From the NCBI RefSeq assembly GCF_900104095.1, contig NZ_FNJO01000001.1, forward strand, positions 1 to 64,000: a stretch of 64,000 nt of DNA, written 5' to 3'. Shown in pieces: positions 41,317-50,702 of this stretch. Position numbers and translations under genes: made by a program. The notes under the pieces are model-generated. The model made no database searches and was not told the origin of the DNA. It saw nothing but the letters and a program-made list of their open reading frames with translations. The DNA comes from Ralstonia sp. 25mfcol4.1. Its GTDB lineage: Bacteria; Pseudomonadota; Gammaproteobacteria; Burkholderiales; Burkholderiaceae. Positions within the stretch are counted from its first letter, which is position 1. The number at the start of each line of letters is the position of its first letter.

Positions 41317-43014
41317 ATGCCGCTGCCTACCATGCCCGCCAAGCCTGCCCAACTGCTGGACCCGAGCGAATTCGCTCCGGTGACACTGCCCAAGGCCAAA
41401 GCCGCGCAGGGTAAGAAACCCGTGCCGGTGCTCGAGCGTGTGGCACTGCTCGAGACCGGCGACACCGAGGCGCCAGCCACCCGTGCACGCGCCGGCAGCA
41501 CAACCCGGGCCAAGACCGCCGACGCCCCGGCGCCGGTCGCCACCCCGCCGGCATCGCCGTCCGTCAGCCTTGTCAAGCCCGCCGCCGGCCCCACCCGCCG
41601 CACGCGCAAGGCAGCCGGCCCGAGCAAGCTGTTCGTGCTCGACACCAACGTGCTGATGCACGACCCGAGCTCGCTGTTCCGCTTCGAGGAACACGACATC
41701 TATCTGCCGATGATGACGCTCGAGGAACTGGACAACCACAAGAAGGGCATGAGCGAAGTTGCGCGCAACGCGCGCACGGTCAGCCGCACGCTGGACCAGC
41801 TCGTGGGCGGCACCGACGGCGTGCTCGACGAAGGCCTGCCGCTGGCCACGCTCGGCAACCGCGACGCGGCCGGCAAGCTGTTCTTCCAGACCCGGCTGAA
41901 CGACATCAAGCTGCCCGAAGGCCTGCCGCAGGGCAAGGCCGACAACCAGATCCTGGGTGTGGTCAGCGCGCTGCAGCAGCAGTATCCGGAGCGCCAGGTG
42001 GTGCTGGTGTCGAAAGACATCAACATGCGCATCAAGGCCCGCGCGCTGGGCCTGCCGGCCGAGGACTACTTCAACGACCAGGTCCTGGAAGACAAGGACC
42101 TGCTGTACTCGGGCGTGATGCAGCTGCCCAACGACTTCTGGGCCAAGCACGGCAAGGGCGTGGAAAGCTGGCAGGACCCGAAGTCGGGCACGATGTTCTA
42201 TCGCCTGACCGGCCCGCTGGTGCCGTCGTTCCTGGTCAACCAGTTTGTCTATCTGGAGCCGATGGACGGCAGCCTGCCGCTGTACGCCCAGGTCAAGGAA
42301 ATCAACGGCAAGACCGCCCTGCTGCAGACGCTCAGGGACTACACCCATAACAAGAACAACGTGTGGAGTGTGGTGGCGCGCAACCGCGAGCAGAACTTCG
42401 CGCTGAACCTGCTGATGAGCCCCGACGTCGACTTCGTGACGCTGCTGGGCCAGGCCGGTACAGGCAAGACGCTGCTGGCGCTGGCAGCCGGCCTGGAACA
42501 GGTGCTGGACCAGAAGCTCTACAACGAGATCATCGTCACGCGCGCCACCGTGCCCGTGGGCGAGGACATCGGCTTCCTGCCCGGCACCGAGGAAGAAAAG
42601 ATGCAGCCGTGGATGGGCGCCTTCGACGACAACCTCGAAGTGCTGCAGAAGAGCGACGACAGCGCCGGCGAATGGGGCCGCGCGGCCACTCAGGAACTGA
42701 TCCGCTCGCGCATCAAGGTCAAGAGCATGAACTTCATGCGGGGCCGTACCTTCGTCAACAAGTTCGTGATCATCGATGAAGCGCAGAACCTGACGCCGAA
42801 GCAGATGAAGACGCTGGTCACCCGGGCCGGCCCCGGCACCAAGATTATCTGCCTGGGCAATATCGCGCAGATCGATACGCCGTACCTGACCGAAGGCTCG
42901 TCCGGCCTGACCTATGTGGTAGACCGCTTCAAGGGCTGGAGCCACAGCGGCCATGTGACGCTGGCCCGCGGCGAGCGTTCGCGCCTGGCGGACCACGCGG
43001 CGGACGTGCTGTAA
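41317..43014 (+). CDS. phoH: PhoH-family PIN/ATPase protein
   Basis: 565 aa. After about 90 low-complexity Ala/Pro/Lys residues comes a PIN ribonuclease-like domain (LFVLDTNVLMHD, about residues 105-240) and a C-terminal PhoH ATPase with Walker A GQAGTGKTLLAL and the DEAQ box VIIDEAQNLTPKQMK. Such PIN-PhoH proteins act in RNA unwinding and cleavage. GAAAGGAAAG precedes the ATG at 41317. Confidence 0.94.
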   Translation: MPLPTMPAKPAQLLDPSEFAPVTLPKAKAAQGKKPVPVLERVALLETGDTEAPATRARAGSTTRAKTADAPAPVATPPASPSVSLVKPAAGPTRRTRKAAGPSKLFVLDTNVLMHDPSSLFRFEEHDIYLPMMTLEELDNHKKGMSEVARNARTVSRTLDQLVGGTDGVLDEGLPLATLGNRDAAGKLFFQTRLNDIKLPEGLPQGKADNQILGVVSALQQQYPERQVVLVSKDINMRIKARALGLPAEDYFNDQVLEDKDLLYSGVMQLPNDFWAKHGKGVESWQDPKSGTMFYRLTGPLVPSFLVNQFVYLEPMDGSLPLYAQVKEINGKTALLQTLRDYTHNKNNVWSVVARNREQNFALNLLMSPDVDFVTLLGQAGTGKTLLALAAGLEQVLDQKLYNEIIVTRATVPVGEDIGFLPGTEEEKMQPWMGAFDDNLEVLQKSDDSAGEWGRAATQELIRSRIKVKSMNFMRGRTFVNKFVIIDEAQNLTPKQMKTLVTRAGPGTKIICLGNIAQIDTPYLTEGSSGLTYVVDRFKGWSHSGHVTLARGERSRLADHAADVL

Positions 43015-43182
43015 CGCGGCAGTCACTGCAAAACCGGCAATTCCACGGGCGGCCTGTTCCATGGCTGCCCGTGGCCGCATCGCGTAGTGTGGTGCAACCC
43101 ACAGCGTCGGCGTTTGACCGACAGCCAGCACCGCACGACCCGGCTATGATGGCCGGGTGTTCATGTCGATACGGAGGCGTCG

Positions 43183-43713
43183 ATGAACAGGCAGCAATCT
43201 TTCAGCAGATACCTGTCCACCAGCAGGACCCTGTTTTCTCACAACGCGCGCGCCACCCGGCGCAAGCGCCTTGCCGTGGCTGCGCTGATTGGCGCGACGG
43301 TGATCGTGGCGGCCGCCCTGCAACCGGCCAAGGCCGCGGACGCCAGCGCGCCGGTAGCAAGCGCGCCGGCAGCAAGCGCCCCGGTAGGCAACGAAATGGT
43401 GATCCGCACCATGGGCCCGGTCAGCTATGTCTGCGGCGGCATTGCCGAGGACGAACGGGCCAGGCTGGCCGAACAGGAGAAGAACTTCAACATGGGCATC
43501 CTGTTCACCCGGGGTGCCAACGGCGAGTACCTGGCCGATGTTGACGTAAAACTGACACGTGATGGCCAGAGTGTGGCCGATTTCCGCGCGGGTGGCCCGC
43601 GCTGCCTCATACGTGCGCCAGAAGGCAGCTACAATATCGAGGCCAGTTACAAGGGTCAGCCAAAGTCCATCAAGATCAGTACCGGTACGCGCAACGCGCA
43701 GTTGCGCTGGTAG
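43183..43713 (+). CDS. Secreted hypothetical protein with carboxypeptidase-regulatory-like fold
   Basis: 176 aa. A long basic N-terminus precedes a signal-like helix (LAVAALIGATVIVAAALQ, about residues 30-48), then an Ala/Ser/Pro repeat (SAPVASAPAASAPV) and a beta-rich domain with DVDVKLTRDGQSV and APEGSYNIEASYKG typical of carboxypeptidase-regulatory-like folds. Two Cys (YVCGG, RCLIRA) could form a disulfide. Function unknown; probably periplasmic. The ATG at 43183 follows an ACGGAGG Shine-Dalgarno. Confidence 0.75.
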   Translation: MNRQQSFSRYLSTSRTLFSHNARATRRKRLAVAALIGATVIVAAALQPAKAADASAPVASAPAASAPVGNEMVIRTMGPVSYVCGGIAEDERARLAEQEKNFNMGILFTRGANGEYLADVDVKLTRDGQSVADFRAGGPRCLIRAPEGSYNIEASYKGQPKSIKISTGTRNAQLRW

Positions 43714-43793
43714 TCATACCTGGAATTTTCGCTGGCAGTCCCACCCTGTACGGTGGGGCGGACGCCTGACCCGGCAACCGAACGACAAGAAGG

Positions 43794-44513
43794 ATGCCGC
43801 AGCGCCCGCTTCTATTGCCGCCCTCACCACGCCCGGCGCGTGTGTCGATGTCCCCGGCTCCGTCACCGCGGAGTTCGTCCCGGCTCGCCTTGACTGCACT
43901 GTGTGCCAGCGCCCTGCTGCTGGCCGCTTGCGCCGGTAGCCCGCCTGCCCGTCATACGTCTTCGCCGCCCCGTACCCCGGGCAAGCCCATGATCGACCCG
44001 AGCGCAGGCCTGGAAGAAATCTCGATCCAGGCGATGTCGTTGGTCGGCACGCCCTATCGCTACGGCGGCAACACGCCCGATTCCGGATTCGACTGCAGCG
44101 GCCTGGTCCGCTACGTGGTGCAGCGCGCCGCCAGCGTCAACCTGCCGCGCACCACCGAGCAGATGGGCCAGCGCGGCGTATCGCTCGACCGCAGCGACGT
44201 GGCATCGGGCGACCTGGTGTTCTTCAATACCACTGGCCGCGCCAACTCGCATGTCGGCATCTATGTCGGGCAGAACCGCTTCGTGCACGCGCCCGCCACC
44301 GGCGGCACGGTCCGGCTCGAAGACATGGGCAAGTCCTACTGGGCGTCGCGCTACAACGGCGCGCGGCGCGTCGTGGCGGCCAGCAATTTGCCGATGACGC
44401 CAGCCCCTGCTCCGTCGATCACGCCCGCCCCGACCTCGCCCATGCCACCGCCCGCCGCACCCCCGGCCTCACCGCCGGAAGACGACCCGATCGCGGCATT
44501 CGCGAATCAATAG
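43794..44513 (+). CDS. NlpC/P60 (C40) peptidase lipoprotein
   Basis: 239 aa from the first ATG, or 221 from the ATG at 43848; the latter gives a cleaner 27-residue lipoprotein signal (lipobox LLLAAC). The catalytic domain has Cys in DSGFDCSGLVRYV, His in NSHVGIYVG and a third polar residue near VHAPATGG, so it is likely an active peptidoglycan endopeptidase. The C-terminus is a Pro/Ala-rich tail. It points toward pitA and shares a two-way terminator with it. Confidence 0.9.
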   Translation: MPQRPLLLPPSPRPARVSMSPAPSPRSSSRLALTALCASALLLAACAGSPPARHTSSPPRTPGKPMIDPSAGLEEISIQAMSLVGTPYRYGGNTPDSGFDCSGLVRYVVQRAASVNLPRTTEQMGQRGVSLDRSDVASGDLVFFNTTGRANSHVGIYVGQNRFVHAPATGGTVRLEDMGKSYWASRYNGARRVVAASNLPMTPAPAPSITPAPTSPMPPPAAPPASPPEDDPIAAFANQ

Positions 44514-44514
44514 T

Positions 44515-44545
44515 AAAAAAGCCAGGCGCAATGCCTGGCTCTTTG
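44515..44545. terminator. Bidirectional terminator, NlpC gene / pitA
   Basis: Stem AGCCAGGC (44520-44527) with GCCTGGCT (44533-44540). A-rich on the left and T-containing on the right, so it can end transcription from both converging genes. Confidence 0.8.
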
Positions 44546-44569
44546 GTGTGCCGATACTTCCGGCAAGGC

Positions 44570-45580
44570 TTACAGAATCTGCTTGCCGATCCACCAGGCG
44601 ATGGCCGACATGAACGCCGATGCCGGAATCGTCAGCACCCACGCCCATACGATATTGCCAGCCACGCCCCAACGCACGGCCGACATCTTCTGCGCCGAGC
44701 CAACGCCGACGATGGCGCCGGTGATGGTATGCGTCGTCGACACCGGCACGCCCAGCGCCGAAGCGATGAACAGCGTAATCGCGCCGCCGGTTTCCGCGCA
44801 GAAGCCACCCACCGGCTTCAGCTTGGTGATCTTCTGGCCCATGGTTCGCACGATCCGCCAGCCGCCGAACAGCGTGCCCATGCCGATGGCCACGTAGCAG
44901 CTCACGATGACCCACATCGGCGGCTCTGCGCCGCCCACGGCCACGTGGCCGCTGGCGATCAGCAGCATCCAGATAATGCCGATGGTCTTTTGCGCGTCAT
45001 TGCCGCCGTGCCCCAGGCTGTAGAGCGACGCCGAAACCAGCTGCAGCCGGCGGAACCAGCGGTCCACGCGCGACGGCGGCGTCCGGAAGAACGTCCAGCC
45101 CACGATCACCATCATCAGCGAGCCCAGGATGAAGCCCAGCAACGGCGAGATCAGGATGAAGGCCACGGTCTTCAGCAGGCCATTGCCCACCAGCACGCCC
45201 GTGCCACCCTTGGCCACCGCAGCGCCCACCAGGCCGCCGATCAGCGCGTGCGACGACGACGACGGAATACCGTACAGCCAGGTAATCACGTTCCAGGCGA
45301 TGGCGCCGACCAGCGCGCCGAATATCACATAGTGATCGACGATATGCACGTCGATGGTGCCCGTGCCCACCGTGGCCGCCACCTTCAGGTGGAAGATGAA
45401 GATCGCCACCACGTTGCACATGGCCGCCATGGCCACGGCATGGTGCGGCTTCAGCACGCCCGTGGAGACCACCGTGGCAATCGAATTGGCCGCGTCGTGA
45501 AAGCCGTTCATGAAGTCGAACAGCAACGCCAGCGCCACCAGCAAGCCGATGACCCACAAGCTCATTTGTACTGTTTGCAT
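44570..45580 (-). CDS. pitA: Low-affinity inorganic phosphate transporter Pit
   Basis: 336 aa, about ten hydrophobic helices, with the duplicated PiT signatures (GFHDAANSIATVVSTGVL near the start and GVPVSTTHTITGAIVGVG near the end). It co-transports divalent metal-phosphate with protons. It follows the DUF47 gene by 13 bp; such DUF47-Pit pairs are widespread and the DUF47 protein is thought to regulate the transporter. Confidence 0.95.
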   Translation of the reverse strand: MQTVQMSLWVIGLLVALALLFDFMNGFHDAANSIATVVSTGVLKPHHAVAMAAMCNVVAIFIFHLKVAATVGTGTIDVHIVDHYVIFGALVGAIAWNVITWLYGIPSSSSHALIGGLVGAAVAKGGTGVLVGNGLLKTVAFILISPLLGFILGSLMMVIVGWTFFRTPPSRVDRWFRRLQLVSASLYSLGHGGNDAQKTIGIIWMLLIASGHVAVGGAEPPMWVIVSCYVAIGMGTLFGGWRIVRTMGQKITKLKPVGGFCAETGGAITLFIASALGVPVSTTHTITGAIVGVGSAQKMSAVRWGVAGNIVWAWVLTIPASAFMSAIAWWIGKQIL

Positions 45581-45593
45581 GCCAGTGCGAGCC

Positions 45594-46220
45594 TCAGGCG
45601 TTTTCCAGGACGATGCCTTCGATGATGTTCGCCACGTCCTCGCACTTGTCGGTGATGGACTCCAGCTGCTCGTAGATCGCCTTCAGCTTGATCAGACGCT
45701 TGACGTCGGTTTCGTCGCGGAACAGCTTCGACATGGCCGAGCGCATCACGCGGTCGGCTTCCGATTCGAGCTGGTCGATCTGCTGGGCCGTCTTCAGGAT
45801 CGTGCTGGCGTTGCCCATGTCTTCGAGCAGGCCGACGGCGATCTTGACGGCTTCGCAGCACTGCACGCAGATCGTGGCCAGGCGGCGGGCCTCGTCGGTG
45901 AGGTGCGTAACGTCGTACAGCGAGATCGTCTCGGCCACGTCCTCCATCAGGTCCAGGATGTCGTCCATGGTCGTGATGAGCTTGTGGATCTCGTCACGGT
46001 CAAGCGGTGTGATGAAGGTCTTGTGCAGCAGGTCGATCGTGTCGTGCGTGATACGGTCTGCCTTCTTTTCGGTAGCCTGCACGCGGCGCGCATGGCCTTC
46101 GGCGTTGGGCAGGTCATTGACCAACGCTTCCAGCTCGTGCGCGGCGGTAACGGCGCAATCGGCGTGCTGGTTGAAGTATTCGAAGAACTTGCCCTCGGTG
46201 GGCATGAAACGGCCGAACAT
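45594..46220 (-). CDS. DUF47 (PhoU-like) phosphate transport regulator
   Basis: 208-aa all-helical protein of the DUF47/TIGR00153 family (FGRFMPTEGKFFEYFNQHAD; MDDILDLMEDVAETISLY; DKCEDVANIIEGIVLENA). Cytoplasmic. First gene of the DUF47-pitA unit. Regulation of the adjacent transporter is inferred from family context. Confidence 0.93.
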   Translation of the reverse strand: MFGRFMPTEGKFFEYFNQHADCAVTAAHELEALVNDLPNAEGHARRVQATEKKADRITHDTIDLLHKTFITPLDRDEIHKLITTMDDILDLMEDVAETISLYDVTHLTDEARRLATICVQCCEAVKIAVGLLEDMGNASTILKTAQQIDQLESEADRVMRSAMSKLFRDETDVKRLIKLKAIYEQLESITDKCEDVANIIEGIVLENA

Positions 46221-46289
46221 GAAATGTCCTTGTGGCGGGCCTCACGGCACGCTCGGTTGTGTTGCAAATGGGAGGCAGAGCAATCGCAC

Positions 46290-46314
46290 GACAGCCGCCT
46301 CGTGGGCGGCTGTC
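46290..46314 (-). terminator. Probable terminator hairpin of dnaB
   Basis: A 10-bp stem GACAGCCGCC (46290-46299) with GGCGGCTGTC (46305-46314) just beyond the dnaB stop. It lacks a T-run on the minus strand, so termination may be Rho-assisted. Confidence 0.5.
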
Positions 46315-46369
46315 ATCAAAGCGCAATATTTTACAGGGTTGCACCGTCCAGCGGTGTAACCCCTGACAA

Positions 46370-47761
46370 TCAGGTGTCGTTGTCGAAGAACGCCGGGCCG
46401 CCGCTGAAGTTGTCGAACTTCGTGAATTGCCCCAGGAACGTGAGCCTAACGGTGCCGATCGGGCCGTTACGCTGCTTGCCGATGATGATTTCGGAAGTAC
46501 CCTTGTCCTGCGAATCCGGGTTGTAGACTTCGTCGCGATAAATGAACAGGATCACGTCGGCATCCTGCTCGATGGCGCCCGACTCACGCAGGTCGGACAT
46601 CACGGGGCGCTTGTTGGGACGCTGCTCCAGGCTTCGGTTCAGCTGCGACAGCGCGATGACCGGGCAGTTCAGCTCCTTGGCCAACCCCTTCAACGACCGC
46701 GAAATTTCGGAAATTTCCGTGGCCCGGTTTTCTCCGCCACCCGACCCGGACATCAGCTGCAGGTAATCGATGATGATCAGACCCAGCTGGCCGCACTGGC
46801 GCGCCAGGCGGCGCGAGCGGGCCCGCAACTCCATCGGATTCAGCGCCGGCGTCTCGTCGATGAATAGTTGCGCGTCGTTCATGCGCTGGATCGAGTGCGT
46901 CAGGCGCGGCCAGTCCTCGTCCAGCAGGCGGCCGGTACGCAGACGGTGCTGGTCCAGGCGCCCCACCGAGCCCAGCATACGCATGGCCAGCTGCACACCG
47001 GCCATTTCCATCGAGAACACGGCCACGGGCAGGCCCTGCTCTACCGCCACATGCTCGCCAATATTCAGCGAAAACGCGGTTTTACCCATGGAAGGGCGAC
47101 CGGCGACGATAATCAGGTCACCCGGCTGCATCCCGCTGGTCATGCGGTCCAGGTCGATGAAGCCGGTCGGCACACCGGTCACGTCCGTGGTGCTGTCGCG
47201 ATGATAGAGCTCGTCGATCCGCTCCACCACCTGCGTCAGCAGCGGCTGGATCTCCTGAAAGCCTTTCTGGCCACGCGAACCTTCTTCCGCAATCGCAAAA
47301 ACCTTGGATTCGGCCTCGTCGAGCAGTTCGCGCACCTCGCGCCCCTTGGGCGCGAAAGCCGCGGAAGCGATGTCGTCGGCAACCGTCACCAGCTTGCGCA
47401 GCACCGAGCGTTCCCGGACGATTTCGGCGTAGCGACGGATATTGGCCGCACTCGGCGTGTTCTGCGCCAGCGAATTCAGATAGGCCAGCCCGCCCACTTC
47501 CTCGGCCTTGCCGGCCACCTGAAGCATTTCGAAGACCGTGATCACGTCCGCCGGCTTGGTGGCGGAAATGAGGCGGGCGATGCTCTGGAAGATCACCCGG
47601 TGGTCAAAGCGATAGAAATCGGCTTCGGACAGGAAGTCGGCGATGCGGTCCCAGGCGGCGTTATCCAGCAGCAACCCGCCAAGCACCGATTGTTCGGCCT
47701 CGATCGAGTGCGGAGGAACCTTGAGGTTGTCTAGTTGGGGATCTGCGGCGGGCGCGTTCAT
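46370..47761 (-). CDS. dnaB: Replicative DNA helicase DnaB
   Basis: 463 aa. The N-terminal helical domain (PPHSIEAEQSVLGGLLLDN) and RecA-like motor with Walker A GRPSMGKTAFSL, Walker B region GLIIIDYLQLMSG and arginine finger region near SDLRESGAIEQDAD are intact. The hexamer unwinds DNA at the replication fork. It lies downstream of the ribosomal operon, separated by that operon's terminator. No intein is present. Confidence 0.97.
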   Translation of the reverse strand: MNAPAADPQLDNLKVPPHSIEAEQSVLGGLLLDNAAWDRIADFLSEADFYRFDHRVIFQSIARLISATKPADVITVFEMLQVAGKAEEVGGLAYLNSLAQNTPSAANIRRYAEIVRERSVLRKLVTVADDIASAAFAPKGREVRELLDEAESKVFAIAEEGSRGQKGFQEIQPLLTQVVERIDELYHRDSTTDVTGVPTGFIDLDRMTSGMQPGDLIIVAGRPSMGKTAFSLNIGEHVAVEQGLPVAVFSMEMAGVQLAMRMLGSVGRLDQHRLRTGRLLDEDWPRLTHSIQRMNDAQLFIDETPALNPMELRARSRRLARQCGQLGLIIIDYLQLMSGSGGGENRATEISEISRSLKGLAKELNCPVIALSQLNRSLEQRPNKRPVMSDLRESGAIEQDADVILFIYRDEVYNPDSQDKGTSEIIIGKQRNGPIGTVRLTFLGQFTKFDNFSGGPAFFDNDT

Positions 47762-47800
47762 GGGAGGGAATTATAACGGCGCCGGGCGCCACGCAAAAAA

Positions 47801-47830
47801 CAAAAAAGGCAGGAGCGTGGCCCCTGCCTT
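47801..47830 (-). terminator. Intrinsic terminator of rpsF-priB-rpsR-rplI
   Basis: Stem AAGGCAGG (47806-47813) with CCTGCCTT (47823-47830), followed on the minus strand by Ts (complement of the A-runs at 47795-47807). Sits about 55 bp beyond rplI. Confidence 0.85.
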
Positions 47831-47883
47831 TCTTGAGCATCCGACGCGCCGGTCCGGACCGGCACATCCTGGACGCGTACAGC

Positions 47884-48336
47884 TTAGACGTGCTCGCCCA
47901 GCACCGAAACAGTGATGTCGACCAGCACGTCGGTGTGCAGCGACACGCCAACGGCGTAGTCGCCAACCATCTTCAGCGGGCCGTTCGGCAGACGCACTTG
48001 CGACTTTTCGACCTTGAAACCTTGGCCTTCCAGGGCTTGAGCGATGTCGGCGTTGGTCACCGAACCGAACAGACGGCCGTCCACGCCCGACTTCTGCGTG
48101 ATCTGGACGGTCAGACCGTTCAGCTTCTCGCCTTCGGCTTGCGAAGCAGCCAGCTTGGCGGCGGCGGCCTTTTCCAGCTCGGCGCGCTTCACTTCGAATT
48201 CGGCGATGGCGGTTTGCGTAGCACGGCGAGCGCGCTTGGTCGGGATCAGGAAGTTACGTGCGTAACCGTCCTTCACGCGAACGATGTCGCCCAGGTTGCC
48301 CAAGTTGATGACTTTTTCCAGCAGAATGACTTGCAT
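47884..48336 (-). CDS. rplI: 50S ribosomal protein L9
   Basis: 150 aa. Conserved N-domain [19 protein letters not shown] that binds 23S rRNA, a long connecting helix (about 40-75) and a C-terminal domain ending in LGEHV. Standard length. Fourth gene of the rpsF operon, 30 bp after rpsR. Confidence 0.98.
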   Translation of the reverse strand: MQVILLEKVINLGNLGDIVRVKDGYARNFLIPTKRARRATQTAIAEFEVKRAELEKAAAAKLAASQAEGEKLNGLTVQITQKSGVDGRLFGSVTNADIAQALEGQGFKVEKSQVRLPNGPLKMVGDYAVGVSLHTDVLVDITVSVLGEHV

Positions 48337-48366
48337 CGTGTATTTCTCCTTGCGGTCCCGGGACTA

Positions 48367-48645
48367 TCAGTTCTTGTGCAGGTCGGTGTACGGCATCAGC
48401 GCCAGGAAGCGGGCGCGCTTGATGGCCGTATCCAGCTGACGCTGATAGTGCGCCTTGGTACCGGTCAGACGGGCCGGCGTGATCTTGCCGTTGTCGCCGA
48501 TGAAGTCCTTCAGCGTGTCCAGATCCTTGTAGTCGATCTGTTCGACGCCAGCCACGGTGAAGCGGCAGAAGCGCTTGCGCTTGAACAGCGGGTTCTGTTG
48601 CTGGAAGCGCTTCTTGTTCTTGTTGTCACGTTTGACGAATGCCAT
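48367..48645 (-). CDS. rpsR: 30S ribosomal protein S18
   Basis: 92 aa with the conserved [20 protein letters not shown] and the C-terminal [12 protein letters not shown]. Binds S6 in the 30S platform. Located 3 bp after priB. Confidence 0.97.
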
Positions 48646-48648
48646 GAT

Positions 48649-48948
48649 TCAATCCTTTTCGAATGCTTTACATCGAGTGATGTGAAAGACCAGTGTCTTG
48701 CTGTTGCGGTGCTTGCGGGCCAGAAAGCCTTCGCAGTCGAGCAGCGTGCCGAGCGGCATGCGCTCGAGCCGCTGGCCAATCGGGCCGATGCCCATGGCCA
48801 CCACTGCGAATTCCACCTGCCGGGGCGTTTCCGCCTCCATCACCTCGCCGGCATGCTGCAGGATGCAGTTGACGACAGGGATGCCGGCTGGCGTATAGCG
48901 CAGCGTATCTCGCTCGGCGAGCGTGGCGGTCAGCCGAAGCTGGTTCAC
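48649..48948 (-). CDS. priB: Primosomal replication protein PriB (protein N)
   Basis: 99-aa single OB-fold protein (RLTATLAERDTLRYTPAGIP; LGTLLDCEGFLARKHRN). It binds single-stranded DNA and helps PriA reload DnaB at stalled forks. It is in its usual place between rpsF and rpsR, with dnaB downstream, 20 bp after rpsF. Confidence 0.95.
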   Translation of the reverse strand: MNQLRLTATLAERDTLRYTPAGIPVVNCILQHAGEVMEAETPRQVEFAVVAMGIGPIGQRLERMPLGTLLDCEGFLARKHRNSKTLVFHITRCKAFEKD

Positions 48949-48968
48949 CGCGACACAGCAGTCCGCAC

Positions 48969-49343
48969 TCAGGCGGCCTGGCCTTCCGTGGTCGTTTGCG
49001 CGGCCTTGCGGGCTTCTTCGCGCTGCACTTCCTTCATCATCGGCGACGGAGCGGTTTCAGCCTTCTTGGTCTGGACGATCAGGTGACGCAGCACGGCGTC
49101 ATTGAACTTGAACGCGTGCTCGAGTTCAGCCAGCGTGTCCTTGCCGCATTCGATGTTCAGGCAAACGTAGTGAGCCTTGGCCAGCTTCTGGATCATGTAG
49201 GCCATCTGACGACGACCCCAGTCTTCCACGCGATGGATCTGGCCATTTTGCGACGTGACGAGCTGCTTGTAACGCTCGATCATCGCCGGCACTTGTTCGC
49301 TCTGGTCCGGATGGACGATAAATACGATTTCGTAATGACGCAT
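48969..49343 (-). CDS. rpsF: 30S ribosomal protein S6
   Basis: 124 aa: [18 protein letters not shown] opening and [17 protein letters not shown] core. The C-terminal charged tail is usual. The start at 49343 has AAAAGGAG upstream; an open frame extending to 49676 is not real. First gene of the operon; a hairpin upstream may be an autoregulatory S6:S18 site. Confidence 0.97.
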   Translation of the reverse strand: MRHYEIVFIVHPDQSEQVPAMIERYKQLVTSQNGQIHRVEDWGRRQMAYMIQKLAKAHYVCLNIECGKDTLAELEHAFKFNDAVLRHLIVQTKKAETAPSPMMKEVQREEARKAAQTTTEGQAA

Positions 49344-49363
49344 TGACGCTCCTTTTGGGATGA

Positions 49364-49391
49364 GCCACCCGGGCGTCACGTCCGGTGCGGC
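49364..49391 (-). promoter_or_regulatory. Candidate S6:S18 autoregulatory hairpin in the rpsF leader
   Basis: In the leader, GCCGCACCGG can pair with CCCGGGTGGC around an 8-nt loop, with a CCG-containing internal irregularity. S6:S18 feedback hairpins with a CCG trinucleotide occur in rpsF leaders of many bacteria. This match is by eye only. Confidence 0.4.
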
Positions 49392-49409
49392 AAGGTTGAA
49401 TAGCCCGCG

Positions 49410-49439
49410 AGTATAGCCCGGAACCCCGGGAATCCGCAA
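49410..49439 (-). promoter_or_regulatory. Sigma-70 promoter of the rpsF operon
   Basis: On the minus strand TTGCGG (49434-49439), an 18-bp spacer, then TATACT (49410-49415). It places the transcript start about 60 bp before the rpsF ATG and fits a strongly expressed ribosomal operon. Confidence 0.7.
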
Positions 49440-49458
49440 GGAGCGCGGCGCAGACGGC

Positions 49459-50469
49459 TTAGCAGGCTGCAAAAAGCGACTGCAGACGCCCGGCGTCGAA
49501 GCCCAGCGCGGGCTCGGCTGCCAGCGCCACCAGCAGCAGCACGCGCGCCTTGTAAGGGTTGAGGTCTGCGGCCGACACGAACAGACCGGCCCGCGTCGCC
49601 GGCCGCGCCGGAATCGACACATGGCCGGCGCCAGTACGTGAACTGCGCACCACTGCGACGCCAGCCGCCGCCGCATCGGCCAGCGCCGCCATCAATGTTT
49701 CGTGGACCGAGCCATTGCCGGTGGCAGCGACCACCAGCCCCCTCACACCGGCCGACACCAGTGCATCGACGGCCACCCTGCCCGGCTGGGCATGGCTGAC
49801 GACGATTTCCACCATTGGCCAGGCCGACGGCACCGGCAAATACGACGTCTCGCGCCTGGCCGGCGCACGCGTGAATCGAATATAGGCGTCCTGCACGTAG
49901 CCGATCGGACCGGCATTCGGCGAGACAAAGGCATCGACGGCGGACGTATGCGCCTTGGTCACGTCGCGCCCGGCGTGGATCTGCTGGTTCAGCACCACCA
50001 GCACACCCAGCCCGCGCGCGTCCGGACTGGCCGCGACGCGCACGGCATCAAGCAGGTTCAGCGGGCCGTCAGCCGACAGCGAGGTCGCCGGGCGCATCGC
50101 CGCGGTGATGACCACCGGCACGGGACACGGCTGCGTCAGGTGCAAGAACATCGCCGTTTCTTCAAGGGTATCGGTGCCGTGCGTGATCACGATGCCGGCC
50201 ACGTCCGACTGGCCGGACCAGTACGCCACCCGTGCCGCCAGCTGCTGCCAGAGGCCGAACGTCATGTCCTTGCTATCGACCTGCGCCACCTGCTCGGTCT
50301 CCACGCGCGCCACATCGGCCAGCGCGGGCACGGCGTGCACCAACTGCGACACCGGCACGGTAGCCGCCTGGTACTGGGCGCTGCTGGCTGGGTCGCCGGA
50401 CGATCCGGCAATGGTGCCGCCGGTGGCGAGCACGATGACACGAGGCAACGAGAACGAAGAAGCTGACAT
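49459..50469 (-). CDS. L-asparaginase
   Basis: 336 aa. The two catalytic Thr motifs are intact: [15 protein letters not shown] (first Thr) and [12 protein letters not shown] (second Thr). It hydrolyses asparagine to aspartate and ammonia. No signal peptide is seen, so it is cytoplasmic. The start [11 protein letters not shown] at 50469 was chosen; upstream coding potential to 50628 is low-complexity. Divergent from lexA. Confidence 0.93.
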   Translation of the reverse strand: MSASSFSLPRVIVLATGGTIAGSSGDPASSAQYQAATVPVSQLVHAVPALADVARVETEQVAQVDSKDMTFGLWQQLAARVAYWSGQSDVAGIVITHGTDTLEETAMFLHLTQPCPVPVVITAAMRPATSLSADGPLNLLDAVRVAASPDARGLGVLVVLNQQIHAGRDVTKAHTSAVDAFVSPNAGPIGYVQDAYIRFTRAPARRETSYLPVPSAWPMVEIVVSHAQPGRVAVDALVSAGVRGLVVAATGNGSVHETLMAALADAAAAGVAVVRSSRTGAGHVSIPARPATRAGLFVSAADLNPYKARVLLLVALAAEPALGFDAGRLQSLFAAC

Positions 50470-50622
50470 GAAAATAGGCTGGCTGAGGGGCTGCCCAGGC
50501 TGGCGCGGCCCGGGATCTGGCCGACGATTGTAACTGCCACCCCGCGCCGGCGCCCCCTTGGCAAACCCGCGAAGCCATCGGTGCCGCTGCCGCCCATGTA
50601 GAGCGCACTGCGCAAATTGTGC

Positions 50623-50675
50623 TTGCACTTCACACGATACTGTATAAAATCACAGCATACTGTTTAAACATACAG
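50623..50675 (+). promoter_or_regulatory. lexA promoter with two SOS boxes
   Basis: Two CTG-N10-CAG LexA operators occur at 50640-50655 and 50660-50675, their centres 20 bp apart. They overlap a likely promoter (TTGCAC at 50623-50628, 16-bp spacer, TAAAAT at 50645-50650). Paired boxes give tight autorepression of lexA. Confidence 0.9.
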
Positions 50676-50702
50676 TGCTTCGGCACGAGAGACCGGCGAA
50701 CC

